Source of the DNA: a bacterium
GTDB taxonomy: Bacteria; Patescibacteriota; Minisyncoccia; Minisyncoccales; UBA10102
DNA: 17,719 bases
NCBI GenBank assembly: GCA_030699255.1
Contig: JAUYJR010000052.1
Coordinates: forward strand, 1-17,719
Reading direction: 5' to 3'
A program made the translations under genes and the position numbers. The notes under the pieces are model-generated. The model did not search any database. It worked only from the letters and a program-made list of their open reading frames with translations, and had not been told where the DNA came from. Positions 1 through 6,894 of the stretch are shown here, piece by piece; the first letter of the stretch is position 1, and the number at the start of each line of letters is the position of its first letter.

Positions 1-129
1 ATAGAGAACGGGAATAACAAGACCCGTACCCGCAACAGCAAGGGCATAAGAAAAAAACACCAGGACGGTAGAGGTCCTGTATTGCTTTACATGCGGAAAG
101 TAATACTTGAAGATTTTTCTGATATCCAT
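1..129 (-). CDS. Membrane protein N-terminus, probably ABC transporter permease (partial)
   Basis: A 43-codon open frame starts with ATG at 129 and runs off the window edge. The product begins MDIRKIFKYYFPHVKQY and then becomes a hydrophobic segment (about residues 21-43, with A, V, L, G and a closing VIPVLY). A short amphipathic N-terminus with K/Y/F residues followed by a first transmembrane helix ending in IP-x-L is typical of MsbA-like ABC exporters, where permease and ATPase are fused. Only the N-terminus is visible, so no ATPase motif can be checked. An in-frame TGA lies just upstream, which fixes the start near 129. The gene begins 7 nt after the tRNA-Lys discriminator base, and the only SD-like sequence (GAGG, ten bases before ATG) lies inside the tRNA acceptor stem. 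It could be another polytopic membrane protein. Confidence 0.5.
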   Translation of the reverse strand, partial: MDIRKIFKYYFPHVKQYRTSTVLVFFSYALAVAGTGLVIPVLY

Positions 130-136
130 ACAAATG

Positions 137-208
137 TGCCCTCAGTAGGATTCGAACCTACAACCAACTCCTTAAAAGGGAGCTGCTCTACCATTGAGCT
201 ATGAGGGC
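137..208 (-). tRNA. tRNA-Lys (anticodon UUU)
   Basis: On the minus strand a complete cloverleaf is readable. The acceptor stem is GCCCTCA paired with TGAGGGC, the D arm has GCTC/GAGC, and the anticodon stem is GCTCC/GGAGT around loop CTTTTAA. The T arm is GTAGG-TTCGAAT-CCTAC and the discriminator is A. The anticodon is UUU, so the tRNA reads lysine codons AAA and AAG. CCA is not encoded (the next bases are CATTTG), so it must be added after transcription. The gene lies in the spacer between dnaJ and a membrane protein gene, on the same strand. Confidence 0.95.
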
Positions 209-211
209 GAA

Positions 212-339
212 CAAATTACCCCGACCCCCGGCTTAAGACACCTTCGGTTTCTTATGTCGCTCACTTCCCGCAAGCGCCGTTCGCTCCTATCTTCCAACAC
301 GGGGTAATTTGGAACTTCGTTCTCTTTACAAATTACCCC
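212..339 (-). repeat. Three-arm inverted repeat between dnaJ and tRNA-Lys
   Basis: The 11-mer CAAATTACCCC occurs at 212-222 and 329-339, and its exact reverse complement occurs at 301-311. In minus-strand RNA the middle arm can pair with the dnaJ-proximal arm, giving a compact hairpin with an inner GAAC/GTTC helix (312-322), or with the distal arm next to the tRNA. The two pairings exclude each other. Another imperfect stem (TAAGACACC/GGTTTCTTA, about 235-255) sits inside the larger loop. There is no run of U after either hairpin, so this is not a classic terminator. It may be a processing or attenuation site after the heat-shock operon. Confidence 0.6.
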
Positions 340-347
340 TATTCCTA

Positions 348-1451
348 CTACAATCCTTCTTCGCGCAGTCTCTGTATGAGGTCTTTTTGCTGTTTTGTCA
401 ATTTCTGAGGCACCGAGATCCGCACGGTTGTGTAGAGATTGCCCCTTCCTATTCCTCCATAATGAGGAATTCCTTTACCGGAAACCTTAAACACCTTTCC
501 CGACTGTGTACCCAAAGGCACCCGCAGGGCAATAGGAGATCCCTCCAATGTTGGAACATCAACTTCATCTCCCAGAACAGCTTGAGATAAGGAAATGGGA
601 ACTTCCACAAACAAGTCATCTCCCTTTCTACTAAACACTTTGTGAGGCTTCACCAAAACACGAATATAGAGATCTCCATTTTTTCCGCGCTTCCGCCCCG
701 CATCTCCTTTCTCTTTCATTTTGAGAACTTGGTTTGAATCAATACCTGCGGGAATCTGAACTACAATTTTGTCCTCTCCCCGCACCCTTCCCTCTCCCGA
801 ACATACATTGCAGGGAGAGTCGGGCTTTAACCCTTCTCCATTGCACTCGGGGCAAACACCCACTCTTGTGAAAGATCCAAGAAAGGTTCTCTGGATCTGC
901 TGAACCTCTCCAGTTCCCCTGCAAGAGAAGCATTCATTTACTTTTGACCCCGGATCGGCTCCCACTCCCTGGCACCTGCCACACTGAATGAATTTGTGAA
1001 GAAGAATTTCCTCTTTCTTGCCATGGAGCGCGTTTTCCAGGGTAATTTCCACATCAACCTCAATATCCTCTCCTTTCCGCAGATGATCTCGGGAATGAGA
1101 AGCTGATCCTCCAAAAAATTCCTCAAATATGTCTCCAAGGTCTTGGAAGTCAAATCCGTACGCATCTCCCTCTTCCCCATCGGTAGGGCCTCCGGGCTGT
1201 CCCCACCCCCAACGAAATCCTGCCTGCCCCTGCTGATCTCCCGCCCCCTCAAACACTCTCCCAAACTTATCATATTGAGATCGCTTATCTTTGTCGGAAA
1301 GAATTCTATAGGCTTCTGAGACTTCTCTAAACATCTTTTCATCCCCTCCTTTGTCAGGATGGTGCTTATGGGCCAAACGGCGATATGCCTTCTTTATGTC
1401 TTCTAGCGTGGCATCTTTTGAAACACCAAGCATCTTGTAGTAATCAGGCAT
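348..1451 (-). CDS. dnaJ: Chaperone DnaJ (Hsp40)
   Basis: This is the co-chaperone that stimulates DnaK ATPase activity and delivers unfolded clients. Over 367 residues the type I DnaJ layout is complete: an N-terminal J domain with HPD at 31-33, a G/F-rich region with aromatic and acidic stretches to about 120, and a zinc domain with four CxxC(x)G motifs (C157/C160, C174/C177, C200/C203, C214/C217). The C-terminal substrate-binding beta domains follow to the end. The start MPDYYKMLGV matches the family start, so the N-terminus is secure. No SD precedes the ATG. The gene lies 148 bases downstream of dnaK on the same strand and is the last gene of hrcA-grpE-dnaK-dnaJ. The spacer holds an 8-bp inverted repeat but no convincing promoter, so co-transcription from the hrcA promoter is the simplest reading. 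Confidence 0.98.
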   Translation of the reverse strand: MPDYYKMLGVSKDATLEDIKKAYRRLAHKHHPDKGGDEKMFREVSEAYRILSDKDKRSQYDKFGRVFEGAGDQQGQAGFRWGWGQPGGPTDGEEGDAYGFDFQDLGDIFEEFFGGSASHSRDHLRKGEDIEVDVEITLENALHGKKEEILLHKFIQCGRCQGVGADPGSKVNECFSCRGTGEVQQIQRTFLGSFTRVGVCPECNGEGLKPDSPCNVCSGEGRVRGEDKIVVQIPAGIDSNQVLKMKEKGDAGRKRGKNGDLYIRVLVKPHKVFSRKGDDLFVEVPISLSQAVLGDEVDVPTLEGSPIALRVPLGTQSGKVFKVSGKGIPHYGGIGRGNLYTTVRISVPQKLTKQQKDLIQRLREEGL

Positions 1452-1491
1452 AACAGAAAATCAAAAAATCAAAATTAGCGAAGCAATCTCA

Positions 1492-1574
1492 ACTCCGAGC
1501 ATATGCCTTCAGAAGAGACCGCCATAAAATTCAGCAGGATTTTTGATGGTCTTGCAAAGGTATACTCTCGGAGT
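1492..1574 (-). repeat. Inverted repeat in the dnaK-dnaJ spacer
   Basis: ACTCCGAG at 1492-1499 is the exact reverse complement of CTCGGAGT at 1567-1574, with weaker pairing (TAT/ATA) continuing inward. The 8-bp helix would enclose a 67-nt loop in the dnaK-dnaJ transcript. It may be a processing site that sets separate dnaK and dnaJ mRNA levels, but arms this short with so long a loop could be chance. Confidence 0.35.
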
Positions 1575-1599
1575 GCGGGGTTGACGAGATAGTTATTGG

Positions 1600-3501
1600 T
1601 TATTTATTCTCACCCTCTTCTCCTTCTTTTTTCTCTCGATACTCGGCCTCCTGATTTTCTTCGCCTGCTTCGGAATCTTGCTTGGGATTCTCTTTCGCAT
1701 GGTTCTCATGTAAAGCAGATCCCACCTTCTGAGTTGCCTGAGAAAGATCCTCCACGGCTTTCTTTAACTCCTCTATTGTACCCTTGTCCTTCACACTTTT
1801 CAATGCCTCAATCTTTTCCCGCACCTCCTTGCGAATATCTTCAGCAATCTTTTCTCCCGCGTCTCGCAGAGATTTTTCCGCCGTGTATAAGAGGGAATCT
1901 GCAACATTTCTTGTTTCCACCAGCTCCTGCTTTTTCTTGTCTTCCTCCGCGTGAGTCTCGGCTTCTCGCTTAAGACGCTCCACCTCTTCTTCCGACATGC
2001 CAGTTGATCCCTCAATACGAATGGATTGCGATTTTCCCGAAGCTCGGTCTTTTGCCGTTACGCTCAAAATGCCATTTGCATCAATATCAAAGGTTACCTC
2101 AACCTGCGGAATGCCACGAGGAGAAGGAGGAATGCCATCTAGAATAAATCTGCCCAGAGACTTATTGTCTTGAACCATAGATCGTTCCCCTTGCACCACG
2201 TGTACATCAACGGATGTCTGATTGTCTGCCGCTGTTGAAAACACCTGCGACTTGCTTGCCGGAATTGTGGTGTTCTTTGCAATTAAGACGGTATTCACAC
2301 CTCCCAATGTCTCAATGCCCAAAGAGAGCGGGGTAACATCCAAGAGAAGAATATCCCTAACATCACCGCGGAGAATACCCCCCTGAATAGCAGCTCCAAT
2401 GGCTACCACCTCATCGGGGTTAATGGATTTGTTTGCCTCCTTGCCAAACAAAGCTTTTACTCCTTCTTGAATAGCCGGCATACGAGTCTGCCCTCCCACA
2501 AGAACAATTTCATCTATATCTTTTGCCTCAAGCTTTCCCTCTTTGAGCGTCTGTCTCACAAGGTCAAGAGATTTATCTATGTACTCCCGCACCATATTCT
2601 CCAGCTGAGATCTTGTAAGCTTGTACAATAGATGTTTGGGACCCGAAGAGTCAGAGGTAATGAAAGGAAGGTTCACTTCCGTTTCCATTGAGCTGGAAAG
2701 TTCAATTTTTGCCCGCTCGGCAGCCTCTTTAAGCCGCTGAGTAGCCAAGGGATCCTTTGCAAGATCAATGCCTTCATCTTTCTTATACTGCTCTGCCAAC
2801 CAGTCCATAATTTTCTGGTCAAAGTCTTCTCCTCCCAGATGCGTATCTCCTCCGGTTGCCTTTACCTCAATGGTGTCTTCCCCAACCTCAAGAATAGAGA
2901 TATCAAACGTTCCCCCTCCAAAGTCATACACCACAATCTTCTCGTCTTTCTTTTTGTTTAATCCATACGCAAGCGCTGCCGCCGTTGGTTCGTTAATAAC
3001 GCGTTTCACTTCAAACCCCGCAATTTCTCCCGCAACTTTTGTTGCTTTTCGCTGACCATCATCAAAGTAAGCGGGAACCGTAATAATCGCCTCGTCAATC
3101 TTTTCTCCCAACTTATCCTCCGCGTCAGCCTTGAGTTTCCGAAGCACCATGGCTGAAATCTCAGCCGGCTTATACCACTTCTCCCCCATTTTTACCTCAA
3201 CACCGCCATCTTGAGCTTCTTTAATCTCATATGAGAGGAAGCGTTTTGTATTCTGTATTTCCTTGTCAGAAAATCTCCGCCCAATAAGCCGCTTTGCAAC
3301 CGAAATGGTGAATTTTGGATTTGTTACCTGCTGGCGTCTTGCCTGCACTCCCACAAGAATTTCTCCATTTTTTGCAAGAGCCGCAACGCTTGGGGTTGTG
3401 CGGGACCCCTCTTTATTTTCAATAATCCTGGACTCCCCTCCCTCCATAACAGCCATGGCGGAAAAGGTGGTTCCTAAGTCAATGCCAAGTATTTTTCCCA
3501 T
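1600..3501 (-). CDS. dnaK: Chaperone DnaK (Hsp70)
   Basis: This is the central ATP-dependent Hsp70 chaperone, cycling with DnaJ and the exchange factor GrpE. At 633 residues it is full length. The nucleotide-binding domain shows phosphate-1 motif GIDLGTT (6-12), phosphate-2 motif DFGGGTFD (193-200), the adenosine-side motif VGGQTRMP (335-342) and the interdomain linker DVTPLSLGIE (388-397). A beta-sandwich substrate domain (to about 500) and a helical lid follow. The lid ends in a low-complexity acidic tail rich in E, K and N. The start MGKILGIDLGTT is canonical, although no SD precedes it; only 17 bases separate it from the grpE stop. Third gene of the heat-shock operon, presumably under HrcA control through the CIRCE-like site at 4725-4751. 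Confidence 0.98.
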   Translation of the reverse strand: MGKILGIDLGTTFSAMAVMEGGESRIIENKEGSRTTPSVAALAKNGEILVGVQARRQQVTNPKFTISVAKRLIGRRFSDKEIQNTKRFLSYEIKEAQDGGVEVKMGEKWYKPAEISAMVLRKLKADAEDKLGEKIDEAIITVPAYFDDGQRKATKVAGEIAGFEVKRVINEPTAAALAYGLNKKKDEKIVVYDFGGGTFDISILEVGEDTIEVKATGGDTHLGGEDFDQKIMDWLAEQYKKDEGIDLAKDPLATQRLKEAAERAKIELSSSMETEVNLPFITSDSSGPKHLLYKLTRSQLENMVREYIDKSLDLVRQTLKEGKLEAKDIDEIVLVGGQTRMPAIQEGVKALFGKEANKSINPDEVVAIGAAIQGGILRGDVRDILLLDVTPLSLGIETLGGVNTVLIAKNTTIPASKSQVFSTAADNQTSVDVHVVQGERSMVQDNKSLGRFILDGIPPSPRGIPQVEVTFDIDANGILSVTAKDRASGKSQSIRIEGSTGMSEEEVERLKREAETHAEEDKKKQELVETRNVADSLLYTAEKSLRDAGEKIAEDIRKEVREKIEALKSVKDKGTIEELKKAVEDLSQATQKVGSALHENHAKENPKQDSEAGEENQEAEYREKKEGEEGENK

Positions 3502-3518
3502 AGGTTTTGTTTATTACA

Positions 3519-4004
3519 TTACTCTTCTTTATACTGCGCAACCAGCACTCTGGCAGGACGAATAACACTCTCTGAATACCGGTATCCTTTCTCCGCAACA
3601 CGGACAATTGTTCCCGGTGGAGCATGTACTCCTTCAACTTCTCCAATTGCTTCGTGGAGCGCGGGATTAAAGGACTCCCCTTCTGCTGGCGCAATTTCCT
3701 GAATTCCACACAAGGCCAACGCGCTCCGCAACTGGGACTGAATTTGAGAGAGCCCCAAACTCATATCTTTGTTTGAATCGTAAGAAACTTGCAGGGCGCG
3801 CTCAAGACTATCAAGAACCGGAAGAAGCCGCTGGAGAATATCTTTCTTTGCTCGTAGCTCCACATCTTGCCTGCGGGAACTCTCGCCCTTTTTGTAATTC
3901 TCAAAATCTGCCTGCGTTCTCTTCCAGTTATTCATACACTCATAAAGCTCAGCCTCCAACTTTTGGGAATCCGGCTTCTCATTTGTTTTTTCTTTTTGCT
4001 TCAT
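3519..4004 (-). CDS. grpE: Nucleotide exchange factor GrpE
   Basis: GrpE dimers release ADP from DnaK and so set the pace of the chaperone cycle. The 161-residue product has a charged N-terminal tail, a long helix that would form the dimeric coiled coil (the FENYKK and RRQDVELRAKKDIL region through LLPVLDSLERALQ), and the C-terminal beta-wing. The wing carries the family pattern FNPALHEAIGEV and GTIVRVAEKGYRY, ending RPARVLVA. The start codon ATG at 4004 overlaps the hrcA stop by four bases (ATGA), indicating translational coupling. The dnaK start follows the stop by 17 bases. No SD is visible. Confidence 0.96.
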   Translation of the reverse strand: MKQKEKTNEKPDSQKLEAELYECMNNWKRTQADFENYKKGESSRRQDVELRAKKDILQRLLPVLDSLERALQVSYDSNKDMSLGLSQIQSQLRSALALCGIQEIAPAEGESFNPALHEAIGEVEGVHAPPGTIVRVAEKGYRYSESVIRPARVLVAQYKEE

Positions 4005-4699
4005 AGCAAAGATCGTATAAGACGAATATTTTTTGTGTACGCCATGCGCGTGGGACCAACAATGGCAACCAGCCCTTCTCTTCCGTAACGCAGAGATGTT
4101 CCCATCACCACGCTCAGTCGGTGAGAACTGCTAAACGGATTCTCTTGCCCAATGTACACCGAGAACTCTCCGTCTTGAAGCACATTCTCAACGCATTCTT
4201 CCATGTCTTTAACACAACGAATGAGGTCTGCAACATACTCCTGGTTGCGAAATTCCGGCTCCCGCAACACCTCTCCCCATCCTTCCTGCCAGAAAAGACG
4301 ATGCTCTGTGGTGTACAACACAACAAGATTTGAGGTTTCTCGAGAAAGAAATTTTGCAAGAGATCGAAACAACTGAACACCTTCTTCAGAAAACGAAGTA
4401 TCTCGTGACTCTGCTGTATTTGCCATTAATGGAGACGCACGCTTCTGCTCTAGCTCCAAGACATGGTCTACAAACATTCGGTATCCGCGCTCCGTTGGAA
4501 CTCTCCCTGCCGAAGTATGCGGCTGAAAGATAAGTCCCTGATCGGCAAGCTCCCTCATCTCATTCCGAATAGTAGCCGGAGACACGCTGATTCTGCTCCT
4601 CTGCTCCACGTACTGGGAACTTACGGGTTCGGCGGTCTTAATGTACGAAGATACAATATGGGTGAGAATATGGAGCTGTCGTTCCGTTATCTCTGTCAT
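4001..4699 (-). CDS. hrcA: Heat-inducible repressor HrcA (short form)
   Basis: HrcA binds CIRCE operators and represses chaperone operons. The chosen start is ATG at 4699 (MTEITERQLHIL), giving 232 residues. A TTG 36 bases upstream would also be in frame but lies inside the -35 box. Residues 1 to about 75 form the winged helix with the family signature SxATIRNEMxELxxxGLI and the AGRVPTxxGYRxFVD segment. The C-terminus GLVAIVGPTRMAYTKNI matches the conserved end of HrcA. The middle is much shorter than in typical HrcA proteins of about 340 residues, apparently lacking most of the inserted dimerising domain. It is the first gene of the operon, with its own promoter and operator immediately upstream, so autoregulation is expected. 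The stop overlaps grpE by four bases. Confidence 0.95.
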   Translation of the reverse strand: MTEITERQLHILTHIVSSYIKTAEPVSSQYVEQRSRISVSPATIRNEMRELADQGLIFQPHTSAGRVPTERGYRMFVDHVLELEQKRASPLMANTAESRDTSFSEEGVQLFRSLAKFLSRETSNLVVLYTTEHRLFWQEGWGEVLREPEFRNQEYVADLIRCVKDMEECVENVLQDGEFSVYIGQENPFSSSHRLSVVMGTSLRYGREGLVAIVGPTRMAYTKNIRLIRSLL

Positions 4700-4706
4700 G
4701 GTCTTA

Positions 4707-4735
4707 AGTATATCCCATTTTGTATTAGCAGTCAA
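4707..4735 (-). promoter_or_regulatory. Sigma70 promoter of the hrcA-grpE-dnaK-dnaJ operon
   Basis: On the minus strand the -35 box TTGACT (4735-4730) is followed after exactly 17 bases by the -10 box TATACT (4712-4707). Each differs from consensus at one position. The expected start site seven bases after the -10 box is about 4700, next to the hrcA ATG at 4699, so the mRNA should be leaderless or nearly so. The -35 box is part of the CIRCE-like operator, which explains how a repressor could block it. Confidence 0.85.
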
Positions 4736-4752
4736 CCCGTCCGTCTGCTAAT
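4724..4752 (-). promoter_or_regulatory. CIRCE-like HrcA operator
   Basis: Read on the minus strand the site is TTAGCAGAC, nine bases, then GACTGCTAA (4751-4725), flanked by a further A/T pair. The classical CIRCE element is TTAGCACTC-N9-GAGTGCTAA. The 9-9-9 spacing is exact, with two differences in the left arm and one in the right. The changes are partly compensatory: both arms share TTAGCAG/CTGCTAA. It overlaps the -35 box of the hrcA promoter and begins eight bases after the ftsQ-like stop codon. Confidence 0.88.
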
Positions 4753-4759
4753 ACCTCTC

Positions 4760-5623
4760 TTATTTTGAGTCTCTATACCGTAGGTATGCCTGGCTTCCAA
4801 ATTGAAGATCAATGTACTCCAAGTGAGGTCTGCGTTCCTGTTTAATATGATCTTCCAGTACAGCGGCAAGCTTTGTTCCTTGCCAGGAGGTGTTTCCATT
4901 CAGATCCATAATAACGCTCCACCCTTCTGTTGTTACCTGCTCTATGCGGCCTTCCTCCGTAACAATATGATGAACGGAAACGCCCGGAGCAAGCGCGCGG
5001 AAAACAATTTCCGCCTCTTCCATTGCCTGGAGAATACGGGAAAGCTTTTCAGACGATATAACACTATCCCCTATCATAGCTTTTGTTGCACTATCATTTC
5101 CCGTTAAAAAAAGTATGCTTGCATCTTCTTCTCTAGATTCGCGAAATGCTTTTCCTGTTCTATCCAGAACAACACACTCCTCATATTGCTCTCCTTGGCA
5201 CCACAAAACAACACTTTCCCGCTCTTGCAAGAGCATAGAGAGTTTCCGTGGGAGATGCCTTTGAACCTTCGCGGAGAGAAGTGCCGGATACCGGCTTTCA
5301 AGCTCCTGCTCCAGAGAATTGAGAGGAACGGAAAATATGCTTGCCGTTGAAAACCAAAGAACTTTCCGAGAGAGCATTTCGCTTGCGATACCTCGCGCCT
5401 CATGCTCTGAGATTTCTTGAAGGTCTCCTTGTACTTCAATGGTGTCTACCGCAAATAGAGAAGAGAGGAATAGAACATACAGAACAACAAGAACCATGAC
5501 GGTGCCTGCAATACCAATCCAAAACCATGTACGCCTCCATAGAGTAGACCAAAAAGACGGTTTTTTTCGCCGAACCGTGAGTGGTGAGTTTGGTCGAACC
5601 ACTTTCCTTAGCCTCTCCCTCAT
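4760..5623 (-). CDS. ftsQ: Cell-division protein FtsQ/DivIB-like
   Basis: FtsQ/DivIB is a bitopic divisome protein linking early and late division proteins at the cytoplasmic membrane. The 287-residue product has a basic cytoplasmic tail (about 1-33, rich in R and K), one transmembrane helix (about 34-56, WIGIAGTVMVLVVLYVLFL), then an extracytoplasmic POTRA-like domain starting VDTIEVQGDLQ. The C-terminal beta domain ends LEYIDLQFGSQAYLRYR, the pattern with which FtsQ proteins close. Start ATG at 5623 overlaps the serS stop by four bases (ATGA), so it is coupled to serS. It is the last gene of lysS-serS-ftsQ. The usual mur/ftsA/ftsZ neighbours are absent. Overall similarity is by architecture and end motif, so a divergent POTRA protein remains possible. 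Confidence 0.8.
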   Translation of the reverse strand: MRERLRKVVRPNSPLTVRRKKPSFWSTLWRRTWFWIGIAGTVMVLVVLYVLFLSSLFAVDTIEVQGDLQEISEHEARGIASEMLSRKVLWFSTASIFSVPLNSLEQELESRYPALLSAKVQRHLPRKLSMLLQERESVVLWCQGEQYEECVVLDRTGKAFRESREEDASILFLTGNDSATKAMIGDSVISSEKLSRILQAMEEAEIVFRALAPGVSVHHIVTEEGRIEQVTTEGWSVIMDLNGNTSWQGTKLAAVLEDHIKQERRPHLEYIDLQFGSQAYLRYRDSK

Positions 5624-6885
5624 TGCTTTTCAATAACACTCTTTCCTACAAACTTTTGAAGAATCTCCGGTACCGTAATGCTACCATCTTCCTGTTGGTA
5701 GTTTTCCATAATAGCAATGAGCGTTCTCCCAATAGGAAACCCGGTGGCATTGAGCATATGAACAAATTCCAGCTTGCCATCTTTTTTCTTCATGCGAATA
5801 TTTAGGCGTCTTGATTGAAAGTCCGTGGTATTGGATGCCGAACTCACTTCGCGGTACCTTCCCTGACCCGGGAGCCATGCTTCAATATCAATCGTAGAAA
5901 CAGCGGGGCGAGACATATCTCCCGCGGCAAGTTGCATCACCTGGTATGGAATACCAAGCGCCCGCCACAGATCCTCTTCAAAATTGAGCAGGAACCCATG
6001 TTCTTCACGGGATTTTTCAGGATGGCAGAAACTAAAGAGCTCTACTTTATCAAACTGATGAACTCTCAAGATACCACGCGTATCTTTTCCATATGAACCA
6101 GCCTCTTCTCGAAAGCATGTTGAAAAGGCAATGTAGCGCCGCGGAAGTTCTTTTTCTTCAAAAACCTCGTCGGCATGCATAGGACCTACCGCCTGCTCAG
6201 CCGTTCCAACAAGAAACAGCCCGTTTTTCTCAAGGTAGTAACGCTCCGCCAAGTCTTCCGGCGTATCCACATACCCCATCTTTTGCATCATTTCTGCTCT
6301 AATAAGAACAGGTGGAGAAATTGGCGTAAATCCTGATCTTATTCCCATATCCATCACATACCGTATGAGGGCAAGCTCAAGCAGAACCGCGTCATTCTTG
6401 AGATATGCAAAGCGAGATCCCGAAACCTTTGCCGCCCGCTCAACGTCAAGGATGCCGAGTTGTTCGCCAAGCTGAAAGTGGTCTTTTGGCTCAAACGCAA
6501 ACACGGGCTTCTCCCCCACCTGACGGATAACCTGGTTCTGATCTTCTCCACCTTCCGGCACATCATCTTGCGGAATATTTGGGAACCGCGTCATCACCAA
6601 CTTCAAAGATTCTTCCAGCTCTTTGAGAATTTCTTCTTGGGCGCGAGTTTCTTCTTTGAGCTTTTTTCCTTCCTCAATTTTCTGATTGCGATCTTCGCCC
6701 GAACTTGCTTGCACCTCCTCGGACAGCATGTTCTGTTTTGCCCTTAGCTCTTCTACTTGGAGTAGAACTACCTTTCTCCGATCATCCAGCTCAATGAGTT
6801 GCGCGGTATCAAGCGCAACCCCGCGCTTTTTGAGCGCTGTAGCCACGTATTCCGGATTCTCCCGTATACTTTTTATATCAATCAT
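5620..6885 (-). CDS. serS: Seryl-tRNA synthetase
   Basis: Charges tRNA-Ser with serine; class II synthetase. The 421-residue protein shows the N-terminal antiparallel coiled-coil arm (about 28-100, rich in E, K, Q, L) that grips the long variable arm of tRNA-Ser. The catalytic domain has motif 1 around FTPISPPVLI (186-195), the TAE serine-binding loop (228-230), motif 2 with FREEAGSYGKDTRG (258-271), and motif 3 TGFPIGRTLIAIMENYQ (381-397). Length and start MIDIKSIRENPE are canonical. It begins nine bases after the lysS stop without an SD, and its stop overlaps the ftsQ-like start by four bases, so it sits mid-operon. Confidence 0.98.
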   Translation of the reverse strand: MIDIKSIRENPEYVATALKKRGVALDTAQLIELDDRRKVVLLQVEELRAKQNMLSEEVQASSGEDRNQKIEEGKKLKEETRAQEEILKELEESLKLVMTRFPNIPQDDVPEGGEDQNQVIRQVGEKPVFAFEPKDHFQLGEQLGILDVERAAKVSGSRFAYLKNDAVLLELALIRYVMDMGIRSGFTPISPPVLIRAEMMQKMGYVDTPEDLAERYYLEKNGLFLVGTAEQAVGPMHADEVFEEKELPRRYIAFSTCFREEAGSYGKDTRGILRVHQFDKVELFSFCHPEKSREEHGFLLNFEEDLWRALGIPYQVMQLAAGDMSRPAVSTIDIEAWLPGQGRYREVSSASNTTDFQSRRLNIRMKKKDGKLEFVHMLNATGFPIGRTLIAIMENYQQEDGSITVPEILQKFVGKSVIEKQ

Positions 6886-6894
6886 ATAGTATGG

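Noticed and set aside
4700..4735. TTG start for a 244-residue HrcA
   Set aside because: The TTG is the first part of the -35 box TTGACT; translation from it would need a transcript starting upstream of the operator.
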